DNA of 6,506 nt, taken from the NCBI GenBank assembly GCA_021808035.1, contig JAKBCG010000143.1:1-6506 (forward strand). The letters are read 5' to 3'. Source of the DNA: Pseudomonadota bacterium (GTDB taxonomy: Bacteria > Pseudomonadota > Gammaproteobacteria > Steroidobacterales > Steroidobacteraceae). Under the pieces are notes generated by a model that was not told the DNA's origin, searched no databases, and saw only the letters and a program-made list of their open reading frames with translations. The translations under genes and the position numbers were made by a program. Positions 1 to 6,506 of the stretch are shown here, one piece after another; position 1 is the stretch's first letter; the number at the start of each line of letters is the position of its first letter.

Positions 1-1112
<1,112 letters not shown>

Positions 1113-1116
1113 TTTT

Positions 1117-1123
1117 CCCCCTT
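1117..1123 (-). promoter_or_regulatory. Ribosome binding site of the TonB-dependent receptor
   Basis: The minus strand reads AAGGGGG, then AAAA, then the ATG at 1112. It lies in the 32-bp gap after the permease stop. No terminator-like hairpin is visible in that gap, so the receptor is probably translated from a message shared with the permease. The downstream in-frame Met28 falls inside the signal peptide and is not a likely start. Confidence 0.6.
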
Positions 1124-1144
1124 CGTGTCGGTGAGGTCGCTTCT

Positions 1145-2851
1145 TCAGTCTCGAAATCCGCGGGTGGCCGGCAGGGCGGCGGCGGCGAGCGCCGGCGCCA
1201 GTTCGCGCATGCCCGGCTCGAGCGCGGCGTCCATCGGCAGCAGGTCCGCAATCGCGGGCTCGGGCAGCCCCGCGCGCGTTCCCCATACGCAGAACAGCGT
1301 CGCGACGAGCGCGACGACGAGCATGTCCCAGCCATAGGGGATCACCCCGCGGCCGCCGAATTCGCGGCTGCCGAGCCAGGACAGCGCGACCACGACCGGC
1401 AGGTAGAGCAGCAGCCAGGTCGCGTGACGCAGGTCCGATCGCAGCAGCGCGCGCGCCGGGCCGCGCCGGTACCAGACGTACACCGGCAGCGGCACGAGCA
1501 TCATGCCGATGATCTCGGCGGTCAACGGCCAGCGCGCCCAGTAGAGCAGCTCTCCCGCCAGCACGAATCCGGTCGTGCCGAGCACGCGCAGGCCGCGGAC
1601 CCGGAACGGCCGGCGCAGGTTCGGCGCGGTCCGGCGCAGCGACATCGCGGAGATCGGAATCATGAGGTACGACAGCGCGGTCGCGACCGAGATCATCGCG
1701 GCGAGCGCGTTCCATCCGCGAAAGCCGTACAGCACGGCGAACGAGAACAGCAGGTTCATCCACAGCGCCGGCCGTGGCACGCCGTAGACCGGGTCGACCC
1801 GTCCGAGCAACGCGGGCGCGAGACCGTTCAGCTCGACCCCGAGGATCATCCGCGAGCTGGTCGCCATGTCGGTGATGCCCGCGCCGCTCGGCGAGACGAA
1901 CGCATCCGCGTACAGCACGATCGCGAGCCAGTTCAGGTTGAGCGCGAGCGCGAGCTCGGCGAACGGCGAATTCAGGTTGACGGTCGCCCATCCGTGCGCG
2001 AGCGCGCCCGGACCCACCGCGGCGAGGAACGCGACCTGCAGCAGCAGGTACACGATGCCGCCGATGACGACGGACCCGATCACCGCGAACGGGATCGTCC
2101 GGTGCGCATCCCTGGCCTCGCCGGCGAGGTTCAAGGGGCTTTGGAATCCGTTGAAGGACAACACGATGCCCGACGTGGACACGGCCGTCAGGAGACCCGA
2201 GACGCCGTACGGGAAGAAGCCGCCGGGACCGCTCCCGACGGCCTGCGACGGCCGCAGCGACGCGGCGATCAGCGCGATCCCCGTGAGCGTCGGCACCACG
2301 AGCTTGAACACGGTGATCAAGGCGTTCGAGCGCGCGAAGAGCTTCACGCCCCAGTAGTTCAGCAGGAAATACACGACGATCAAGCCGCTCGCGACCAGCA
2401 GGCCGGTGCGGGTCAGGCTGCCCGCGACGACGAGCGAATGCGCCCACGGCAGGTTCCATGAACTCAGGTACTGGACGGATGCGACCGCCTCGAGAGGGAT
2501 CGCGCCCGCGATCGACAACCAGTTCGCCCAGGACGCGAGGAAGCCGACCAGCGCGCCGTGCGTGCCCTGCGGGTAACGCGTGAGGCCTCCGGAGATCTGG
2601 AACGCGGTCCCGAGTTCGGCGGCGACCAGGGCGATCACCAGGATCACCGCTCCACCGATCAGCCACGCGAGTATCGCGGCCGGACCCGCCAGCGCGGCGG
2701 CCCGCTGGGCGCCGAACAGCCAGCCGGAGCCGATCATCGCGCTCAAGCCGGTGAACAGCAGCGGCAGCGCACCGATGTCGCGCCGCAATAGCCGGTCCGC
2801 GCGCGCCCCGCGCGCGCCCGCATCCCGATTGGCCGTCACGCTGACCGACAT
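1145..2851 (-). CDS. APC-family amino-acid permease (YveA-like)
   Basis: A 568-residue inner-membrane transporter of the amino acid-polyamine-organocation superfamily, expected to import an amino acid with protons. After a basic cytoplasmic N-terminus (about 1-25), TM1 at about 28-50 carries the unwound substrate-binding motif IGSGW (40-44) followed by LFGA. This matches the wording of aspartate/glutamate:H+ symporters of the B. subtilis YveA type as I remember them. TM6 (about 224-242) holds SFNGF, followed by the conserved loop GEARDAHRTIPFA (244-256). A YADAFVSPSGAGITDMATSSRM stretch lies near TM8 (314-335). I count about 12 hydrophobic segments to residue 460, then two more (about 476-493 and 508-525), so 14 are plausible. 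The ATG at 2849-2851 has AGGA (minus strand, 2859-2862) seven bases upstream. The receptor gene follows 32 bp downstream, suggesting an outer/inner-membrane uptake pair. The permease class is sure; the substrate is not. Confidence 0.93.
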   Translation of the reverse strand: MSVSVTANRDAGARGARADRLLRRDIGALPLLFTGLSAMIGSGWLFGAQRAAALAGPAAILAWLIGGAVILVIALVAAELGTAFQISGGLTRYPQGTHGALVGFLASWANWLSIAGAIPLEAVASVQYLSSWNLPWAHSLVVAGSLTRTGLLVASGLIVVYFLLNYWGVKLFARSNALITVFKLVVPTLTGIALIAASLRPSQAVGSGPGGFFPYGVSGLLTAVSTSGIVLSFNGFQSPLNLAGEARDAHRTIPFAVIGSVVIGGIVYLLLQVAFLAAVGPGALAHGWATVNLNSPFAELALALNLNWLAIVLYADAFVSPSGAGITDMATSSRMILGVELNGLAPALLGRVDPVYGVPRPALWMNLLFSFAVLYGFRGWNALAAMISVATALSYLMIPISAMSLRRTAPNLRRPFRVRGLRVLGTTGFVLAGELLYWARWPLTAEIIGMMLVPLPVYVWYRRGPARALLRSDLRHATWLLLYLPVVVALSWLGSREFGGRGVIPYGWDMLVVALVATLFCVWGTRAGLPEPAIADLLPMDAALEPGMRELAPALAAAALPATRGFRD

Positions 2852-2932
2852 CGGCTGATCCTGAGGTCTTCCCCGTTATCGTTGGTACGCGCCCACATCG
2901 GAACGCGTCTCGGTCACCACCAGCAGTCTAGC

Positions 2933-2947
2933 GGCCATTCCATGGCC
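2933..2947. repeat. Short inverted repeat GGCCAT-TCC-ATGGCC
   Basis: Two perfect 6-bp arms flank a 3-bp centre in the gap upstream of the permease gene. The arms do not extend further. It could be half of an operator or chance in GC-rich DNA. Confidence 0.35.
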
Positions 2948-2952
2948 ACACT

Positions 2953-2988
2953 TTGCATAAATCGCGTTCATCCGCGATCGGAATGCAA
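2953..2988. repeat. Nested inverted repeat after the regulator gene
   Basis: Outer arms TTGCAT (2953-2958) and ATGCAA (2983-2988) enclose inner arms ATCGCG (2961-2966) and CGCGAT (2973-2978) around the 6-nt loop TTCATC. The inner unpaired joins are 2 nt on one side and 4 nt on the other. On the minus strand this begins 8 nt after the regulator's TGA. It could therefore be a 3' hairpin ending or protecting the regulator message, or an operator upstream of the permease. No U-run follows it in the direction of transcription, so a classical intrinsic terminator is not supported. Confidence 0.5.
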
Positions 2989-2996
2989 CAAATCTT

Positions 2997-3548
2997 TCAT
3001 CTATCCGGGTTATTGGCAGGCCGTGTTGCGGATCGATCCGGCCAGCGCGCGAGCGACGCGCGTCGCGGCGGGATGCCGAGCGGGAGGATCGGGGTCGATT
3101 TCACGGTCGACAGCACGATGATCGAATCGCTCGCGAGCAAGCCGGGCAGACCGGACAGCACGTCGACGAAGAACGCGTCGTACGCGGCCGTGTCCTTCAC
3201 CAGCACGCGCAGCAGGAACGACGCATCGCCCGTGATCACGACGCATTCGACGATCTCCGGGATCTTCTCGACCGCGCGCGCGAATGCGGTCAGATATTCG
3301 CGCGCGCCGTTCACCAGCTTGATTTTCACGTACACGGTCAGGCCGAGACCGACCTTGGCGGCATCGATCGACGCGTGCCGGCCGGTGATGATCCCGGCCT
3401 TCTCCAGACGGGCGATCCGCCGCCACGCCGTCGGGCCGGTCACGCCGACGCGTTCGCCGATCTGGGCCGCCGAGAGCGTCGCATCGCGTTGCAGGATATC
3501 GAGGATGCGCAGATCCAGCCGATCGAGTTCACCGAGATTCGTCCGCAT
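2997..3548 (-). CDS. Lrp/AsnC-family transcriptional regulator
   Basis: A 183-residue DNA-binding regulator. The N-terminal winged helix-turn-helix runs from about LDRLDLRILDILQ (8-20) through LSAAQIGERVGVTGPTAWRR (25-44) to LEKAGIITG (48-56). The C-terminal RAM/ligand-sensing domain covers about 68-157, with YVKIKL, IVECVVITGDASFLLRV and the typical end STVKSTPILPL. Family members bind amino acids or related effectors and often control adjacent transport or catabolic genes. The start at 3546-3548 is preferred: GGAG (minus strand, 3557-3560) lies eight bases upstream and the N-terminus matches the family. An earlier in-frame ATG at 3594-3596 has no SD and overlaps the probable -10. About 26 residues after LPL (Arg/Pro/Ala-rich, ending NNPDR) exceed the usual family end at 150-160 residues. 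It is divergent from the transaminase, a classic arrangement for a local Lrp-type regulator. Confidence 0.92.
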   Translation of the reverse strand: MRTNLGELDRLDLRILDILQRDATLSAAQIGERVGVTGPTAWRRIARLEKAGIITGRHASIDAAKVGLGLTVYVKIKLVNGAREYLTAFARAVEKIPEIVECVVITGDASFLLRVLVKDTAAYDAFFVDVLSGLPGLLASDSIIVLSTVKSTPILPLGIPPRRASLARWPDRSATRPANNPDR

Positions 3549-3556
3549 GCCGTGTG

Positions 3557-3560
3557 CTCC
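3557..3560 (-). promoter_or_regulatory. Ribosome binding site deciding the regulator start
   Basis: The minus strand reads GGAG, then eight bases, then the ATG at 3548. No comparable site precedes the ATG at 3596. This supports the shorter, 183-residue regulator. Confidence 0.6.
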
Positions 3561-3580
3561 GCGGCGCCACGCGGCGCCAG
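3561..3580 (-). repeat. Tandem GCGGCGCCA repeat forming a leader hairpin before the regulator SD
   Basis: Plus-strand GCGGCGCCAC and GCGGCGCCAG lie back to back, identical at 9 of 10 positions. Each contains the self-complementary GGCGCC (3563-3568 and 3573-3578). In the minus-strand transcript the two can pair as a six-GC-pair stem with a 4-nt loop. This ends two bases before the GGAG ribosome binding site. It lies in the predicted 5' leader, so it could restrain translation of the regulator. The pairing is seen; any effect is inferred. Confidence 0.5.
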
Positions 3581-3594
3581 CTGATGAAATGAAC

Positions 3595-3622
3595 ATTACA
3601 TTAAACCGGGGTTCGACGACAA
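3595..3622 (-). promoter_or_regulatory. Putative sigma70 promoter of the Lrp-type regulator
   Basis: On the minus strand, -35 TTGTCG (3617-3622) and -10 TGTAAT (3595-3600) are separated by 16 bp. They match the consensus at 4/6 and 5/6. Transcription would start near 3588, giving a leader of about 40 nt to the ATG at 3548. The region is clearly AT-richer than its surroundings. The -35 directly abuts the inverted repeat at 3623-3659. Confidence 0.5.
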
Positions 3623-3659
3623 AAATGTAAGCCGATGCGCCGGGCGCGTGCTTACAATT
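3623..3659. promoter_or_regulatory. Inverted repeat, candidate operator in the divergent promoter region
   Basis: Arms AAATGTAAGC (3623-3632) and GCTTACAATT (3650-3659) are reverse complements at 9 of 10 positions; the core TGTAAGC/GCTTACA is perfect. The 17-bp spacer contains a second palindrome, GCGCC-G-GGCGC (3637-3647), with almost the same centre. The right arm contains TACAAT, the likely -10 of the transaminase promoter, and the left arm abuts the probable -35 of the regulator gene. This placement fits an operator acting on both directions. The divergent Lrp-type protein is the obvious candidate to bind it, but that is inference. A further TTACA element lies at 3596-3600. Confidence 0.6.
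3653..3658 (+). promoter_or_regulatory. Putative -10 element (TACAAT) of the transaminase promoter
   Basis: TACAAT matches the TATAAT consensus at 5/6. It lies about 37 bases before the chosen ATG at 3695, leaving a leader of about 30 nt. No recognisable -35 occurs 16-18 bp upstream; that space is filled by the inverted-repeat spacer. The promoter may therefore depend on an activator. Confidence 0.4.
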
Positions 3660-3694
3660 CAGCGATGTCCCCGCGACCTGATGTCGGAGAACCG

Positions 3695-4951
3695 ATGCGA
3701 TCCATGACCGGCAAGCTCGCGCGACGCATGCAGCGCGTCAAGCCCTCGGCGATCCGGGAACTGCTCCGGCTGGGCGCGGATCCCGGGATCATCTCGTTCG
3801 GCGGCGGCTATCCGGATCCGGACGCGTTTCCGCGCGAGGAACTCGCCCGCGCGTATCAGCGGGCGCTGCTCGACGTCGGTTCGTCGAGCTTGCAGTACGC
3901 GACCTCGCAGGGTCTGGAGCGGTTGCGTTCGCAAGTCGCGACGCGGATGCAACGCGAGGGCGTCGCGTGCTCGGCCGACGAGGTCCTCATCGTGCAGGGT
4001 GCCCAGCAAGGCCTCGACTTGATCGCGAAGCTCCTGATCAACCGCGGCGACGGCATCGTGACCGAGAATCCGACCTTCCTCGGCGCGCTGATCGCGTTCA
4101 ATCCGTGCCAGCCGCGTTATGCGGCGGTGCCGATGGACGAGGAGGGAATGCGCGTCGATCGTCTCGAGGCCGTGCTCGCCCACACGCCGCACGCGAAGCT
4201 CCTGTATGTGATCCCGGATTTCCAGAATCCCACCGGGACGTCGATGAGCCTCGCGCGGCGCCGCGCGCTCGTCGAGTTCGCGAATCGTCACGACCTGATG
4301 ATCCTCGAGGACAGCCCCTATCGGGAGATCCGCTTCGGGGGGCAATCGGTGCCGCCGATCAAGCGGTTCGACACCGAGGATCGCGTATTCTACGTCGGCA
4401 GCTTCTCGAAGATCATCGCGCCCGGCCTGCGGCTCGGCTGGGTCGTCGCTTCGCGCGAGTGGATCGAGAAGCTCGGCCTCCTGAAGCTGGCCGCGGACAC
4501 CCAGTGCAGCACGATCAACATGACCGCCGCCTCGCTGCTGGTCGACGCCTTCGATCTCGATGCGCACGTCGCGCGGGTGAGCGAGCGCTATCGCCGCAAG
4601 AAGGACTTGATGCTCGAGACGATCCGGCGGACGTTCCCGCCGGAGGTGCGCTGCACCGATCCGGAGGGCGGGCTGTTCACCTGGCTCACGTTCCCGGACG
4701 GCTTCGATTCAGGACGGTTCCTGTACGACGAGGCGATACCGAGGGCGAAGGCCGCCTACGTGCCGGGGGCGACCTTCTTCCCGCTCCGCCAGCGCCCGAA
4801 TCATGCGCGGCTGAGCTATGCGACGCAGCGGGAGGAGGACATCGTGCGCGGCATCGGCGCGCTCGGGACGGTGCTCGGCGAGGAACAGGCGCGCGGCTGG
4901 CCGCATTGCGCGGCCGGCGCGGATCGATCGCGGATATCGACGGGAGGATGA
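3695..4951 (+). CDS. PLP-dependent class I/II aminotransferase (LysN/2-aminoadipate type)
   Basis: A 418-residue cytoplasmic fold-type I transaminase that moves an amino group from an amino acid to a 2-oxo acid. Residues are numbered from the ATG at 3695. Visible landmarks are the N-terminal ISFGGGYPDPDAFP (33-46), GAQQGLD for phosphate and cofactor contacts (102-108), NPTG (178-181), EDSPYR with cofactor-ring Asp206 and Tyr209, SFSK with the Schiff-base Lys239, then APGLRLGW, and the substrate-carboxylate Arg372 in ARLSYA. The pattern resembles LysN and the catalytic half of MocR regulators, but no helix-turn-helix is fused. The start is chosen because GGAG (3686-3689) sits five bases upstream. 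Upstream in-frame ATGs at 3635 and 3665 lack an SD, and 3635 lies inside the inverted repeat. The last 24 or so residues (from GEEQARGW) look like an unconserved tail running into the next gene's SD. The substrate is unknown; LysN-like enzymes are broad in specificity. Confidence 0.93.
   Translation: MRSMTGKLARRMQRVKPSAIRELLRLGADPGIISFGGGYPDPDAFPREELARAYQRALLDVGSSSLQYATSQGLERLRSQVATRMQREGVACSADEVLIVQGAQQGLDLIAKLLINRGDGIVTENPTFLGALIAFNPCQPRYAAVPMDEEGMRVDRLEAVLAHTPHAKLLYVIPDFQNPTGTSMSLARRRALVEFANRHDLMILEDSPYREIRFGGQSVPPIKRFDTEDRVFYVGSFSKIIAPGLRLGWVVASREWIEKLGLLKLAADTQCSTINMTAASLLVDAFDLDAHVARVSERYRRKKDLMLETIRRTFPPEVRCTDPEGGLFTWLTFPDGFDSGRFLYDEAIPRAKAAYVPGATFFPLRQRPNHARLSYATQREEDIVRGIGALGTVLGEEQARGWPHCAAGADRSRISTGG
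4943..4947 (+). promoter_or_regulatory. Ribosome binding site of the AhpD-like gene, inside the transaminase end
   Basis: GGAGG lies in the last codons of the transaminase, six bases before the ATG at 4954. A second in-frame ATG at 4948 overlaps the transaminase TGA (ATGA) but touches the SD with no spacer, so 4954 is the better start. This geometry suggests translational coupling of the two genes. Confidence 0.65.
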
Positions 4952-4953
4952 GC

Positions 4954-5349
4954 ATGCCGCAGAAGAGAGAGCCGATTGAATATGCCGATGCTTCGCCGGA
5001 GGTACGGGCGGTCTACGACGACATCATGGCCACCCGCAAGATCGACTGGGTGAACAATTTCTGGAAGGTGCTCGCCCACGATCCGCCGACCTTGCGTCGA
5101 ATCTGGTCCAACATCAAGGACGTGATGGGTCCGGGCGCGCTGGATCCGCTCGTCAAGGAGATGATCTACGTCGCGGTCAGCGCGAGCAACGGCTGCCGCT
5201 ATTGCATCGCGTCCCACGGCGCGGCCGCGCGCAAGAAGGGCATGACCGAGGCGCAGTACTCGGAAATGCTCGCGATCGTCGGTCTGGCGAACGAGACCAA
5301 CCGTCTGGTCACCGCGCTCGACGTGGCCGTGGACGAGCGGTTCCGGTGA
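4954..5349 (+). CDS. AhpD / carboxymuconolactone-decarboxylase-family protein
   Basis: A 131-residue, all-helical, probably cytoplasmic protein of the AhpD-like superfamily. It carries the AhpD redox signature: Glu69, Cys81, Cys84 and His88 in KEMIYVAVSASNGCRYCIASH. The 12-3-4 residue spacing equals that of mycobacterial AhpD (Glu118, Cys130, Cys133, His137). This suggests a thiol-dependent peroxidase or reductase rather than a true carboxymuconolactone decarboxylase, which lacks the CxxC. The N-terminal region (PIEYADASPEVRAVYDDI, DWVNNFWKVLAHDPPTLRRIW) is typical of short peroxidase-related CMD proteins. It starts 2 bp after the transaminase stop and shares its message. It may protect against peroxide from a flavoenzyme in the same pathway, or act on a pathway intermediate; neither can be shown here. 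A start at 4948 would add Met-Ser only. Confidence 0.9.
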   Translation: MPQKREPIEYADASPEVRAVYDDIMATRKIDWVNNFWKVLAHDPPTLRRIWSNIKDVMGPGALDPLVKEMIYVAVSASNGCRYCIASHGAAARKKGMTEAQYSEMLAIVGLANETNRLVTALDVAVDERFR

Positions 5350-5371
5350 GACCGATACCGGTCGACTGAGC

Positions 5372-5403
5372 GAGCGGATGCGCGCTCACGCGCGCATCCG
5401 CTC
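5372..5403. terminator. Perfect 14-bp hairpin between converging genes
   Basis: Arms GAGCGGATGCGCGC (5372-5385) and GCGCGCATCCGCTC (5390-5403) are exact reverse complements around the loop TCAC. The loop contains the stop codon of the minus-strand oxidoreductase. The right arm encodes that protein's last residues, ERMRA. The position between converging genes fits a bidirectional transcription barrier or 3'-end stabiliser. Neither side has a T-run, so it is not a canonical intrinsic terminator. Confidence 0.6.
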
Positions 5404-6506
5404 CCCCTGCGGATCGAACAACGGTTGCGGCGCGATCGTCGCGGTGCGCCGATCGCCGAGGATCTCGATCTCGAACGCGCGCGGGGCGGTGTCCGCGGCC
5501 AGCGCGACCGGCACGTAGCCTTGCGCGAGCGACCGGTCCACGCAGTGGCCGTAGCCGCCGGAGGTGACCCAGCCGACCACCTTGCCGCGATGCCAGATGG
5601 GCTCGTCGCCGAGCACGTCGGCATCGAGCGCATCGACGACGAAGCTCACGCGGCGCAGCGTCCCACCGGTCCGGCGTTCCTCGAGCGCCGCTTCGCGGCC
5701 GATGAAATCCGGCTTGTCGAGGTCGACGAACCGGTCCAGCGCGGCCTCGAATGGCCCGTAGATCGGCCGCAATTCGCGGTACCAGGTCGGGAAGTTCTTC
5801 TCCAGGCGCAGGCACAGCAACGCCCGCATCCCGAAGTGGACCAGGGGATGATCCTGGCCGGCGTCGAGCAGCGCGTCGTAGAGCGTGCGCTCGTATTCCG
5901 GGGCGACCCAGATCTCATAGCCGAGCTCGCCGGTGTAGCTGACCCGGTTGACCATCGCCGGGACGTTGCCGACGTCCATCGCGCGGTGCTCCATGAACTT
6001 GAACGCGGTCGCGGACACGTCCTCGTCGGTCGCCCGCTCGAGCACCGCGCGCGCCAAGGGTCCGGCGATCGCGAGACCCACGAGCCCGAGATCGTACCGA
6101 TGGATGCGCACCGAACCGTCCGGCGGCAGATGCGACTCGAACCAGCGCAGATGATGGATCTGCGCCTGCGACGAGCCCCAGATCAGGAATCGTTCCGGCG
6201 CCGCCCGCGCGATCGTGAAATCGCCGATCAGTTTGCCGGCCTCGTTCAGCATCGGCGTCAGCACGAGCCGGCCGAGCCGCGGCATCCGGTTGGTCATCAG
6301 CCGGTCGAGGAAGCGTTCGGCGCCGGGACCGGCGACCTCGAACTTCGCGAAGTTCGCGATCTCGGTCAGGCCCACCCCGCCGCGCACCGCGAGACACTCG
6401 GCCTTCACGTGCGCAAAGTCGTTCGAGCGATGGAACGAGACCACGTCGCGCGGCGCCACGCCGCGCGGCGCGAACCACAGCGGCGTCTCGAGGCCCCAGC
6501 TGTCGC
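5386..6506 (-). CDS. FAD-dependent oxidoreductase, dimethylglycine/sarcosine dehydrogenase-like, C-terminal GcvT part (5' end beyond right edge)
   Basis: The minus-strand frame is open from the right edge for 372 residues to a TGA at 5386-5388. A GTG at 6459 is not the real start, because homologous sequence (GLETPLWFAPRG) continues upstream. The fragment is a folate-binding aminomethyltransferase (GcvT) region: FHRSNDF at about 24-30, NFAKFEVAGPGAERFLDRL near 51-69, GKLIGDF (90-96), SYTGELGYEI (189-198), RPIYGPFEAALDRFV near 246-260, and VTSGGYGHCVDRS with LAQGYVP (about 313-331) in the C-terminal barrel. This wording is that of GcvT domains fused behind an FAD amine-oxidase domain in proteins of about 800 residues, which oxidatively N-demethylate dimethylglycine or sarcosine and pass formaldehyde to tetrahydrofolate. 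The FAD domain is off the window, so a stand-alone GcvT-like protein cannot be strictly excluded. The gene converges on the AhpD-like gene, with a 36-bp gap. Confidence 0.88.
   Translation of the reverse strand, partial: DSWGLETPLWFAPRGVAPRDVVSFHRSNDFAHVKAECLAVRGGVGLTEIANFAKFEVAGPGAERFLDRLMTNRMPRLGRLVLTPMLNEAGKLIGDFTIARAAPERFLIWGSSQAQIHHLRWFESHLPPDGSVRIHRYDLGLVGLAIAGPLARAVLERATDEDVSATAFKFMEHRAMDVGNVPAMVNRVSYTGELGYEIWVAPEYERTLYDALLDAGQDHPLVHFGMRALLCLRLEKNFPTWYRELRPIYGPFEAALDRFVDLDKPDFIGREAALEERRTGGTLRRVSFVVDALDADVLGDEPIWHRGKVVGWVTSGGYGHCVDRSLAQGYVPVALAADTAPRAFEIEILGDRRTATIAPQPLFDPQGERMRA

Larger units (their letters stand above)
2852..2996 (-). other. Intergenic stretch between regulator and permease genes
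   Basis: These 145 bp separate the regulator stop from the permease start, both on the minus strand. They contain a nested inverted repeat just after the regulator stop (2953-2988), a smaller one (2933-2947), and the permease SD at 2859-2862. I looked for a sigma70-type promoter for the permease. I found only weak candidates, such as minus-strand TAGACT or GATAAC, with no acceptable -35. Whether the permease has its own promoter cannot be decided here. Confidence 0.5.

Noticed and set aside
2797..2825. GC-only alternating run near the permease start
   Set aside because: It encodes the Gly-Ala-Arg-rich cytoplasmic N-terminus of the permease in frame; ordinary low complexity at this GC content.
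3549..3596. Longer regulator starting at the ATG at 3596
   Set aside because: No SD, the extra 16 residues are not family-like, and the codon overlaps the probable -10 element.
2953..3630. Plus-strand open frame (225 codons) antisense to the regulator
   Set aside because: Ser/Arg/Thr-rich with no domain. It is the antisense shadow of an obvious Lrp-type gene.
3635..3694. Longer transaminase starting at 3635 or 3665
   Set aside because: No SD for either. The 3635 ATG lies within the inverted repeat and upstream of the likely -10, while 3695 has a well-placed GGAG.
3659..4567. Minus-strand open frame (302 codons) antisense to the transaminase
   Set aside because: Charged low-complexity composition. 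The opposite frame carries complete transaminase motifs including SFSK and NPTG.
3967..5349. A 460-codon open frame that could look like a fusion ending in the AhpD domain
   Set aside because: Everything before 4948 is an Arg-rich shadow of the transaminase. The SD at 4943-4947 and family alignment place the real start at 4954.

Overview
The window is GC-rich, tightly packed bacterial chromosomal DNA. A Gram-negative host is certain from the TonB-dependent receptor. The receptor's style (an IVVTA Ton box after a short signal peptide, and an LRGPQGTLYG plug) and the FAD/GcvT-type oxidoreductase suggest a proteobacterium such as a gamma-, alpha- or betaproteobacterium. The exact taxon cannot be read from this sequence. 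I see no mobile elements, tRNA, rRNA or CRISPR arrays.

Layout. The left half is read on the minus strand, in the order Lrp/AsnC-type regulator (2997-3548), APC-family amino-acid permease (1145-2851) and TonB-dependent outer-membrane receptor (1112 to beyond the left edge). From a short divergent promoter region (3549-3694), a plus-strand pair leaves the other way: a PLP-dependent class I/II aminotransferase (3695-4951) and an AhpD/carboxymuconolactone-decarboxylase-family protein (4954-5349), with a 2-bp gap and an SD inside the aminotransferase's end. Converging on that pair from the right edge is the C-terminal part of a large FAD-dependent dimethylglycine/sarcosine-dehydrogenase-like protein, represented by its GcvT (folate-binding) domain (5386 to beyond the right edge). 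A perfect 14-bp hairpin lies between the two converging genes.

How the genes may work together (inference). The set looks like an amino-acid or N-methyl-amino-acid uptake and catabolism locus. The receptor would bring a substrate across the outer membrane and the permease across the inner membrane. The oxidoreductase would N-demethylate or oxidise it, and the transaminase would remove its amino group. The AhpD-like thiol protein could deal with peroxide or act on a product. The Lrp-type protein, divergent from the transaminase, would sense the amino acid. The most notable non-coding feature is a near-concentric inverted repeat at 3623-3659. It sits over the likely transaminase promoter and abuts the likely -35 of the regulator gene, so one operator could control both directions. 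Further hairpins occur in the regulator's 5' leader, just after its stop, and across the oxidoreductase stop codon.
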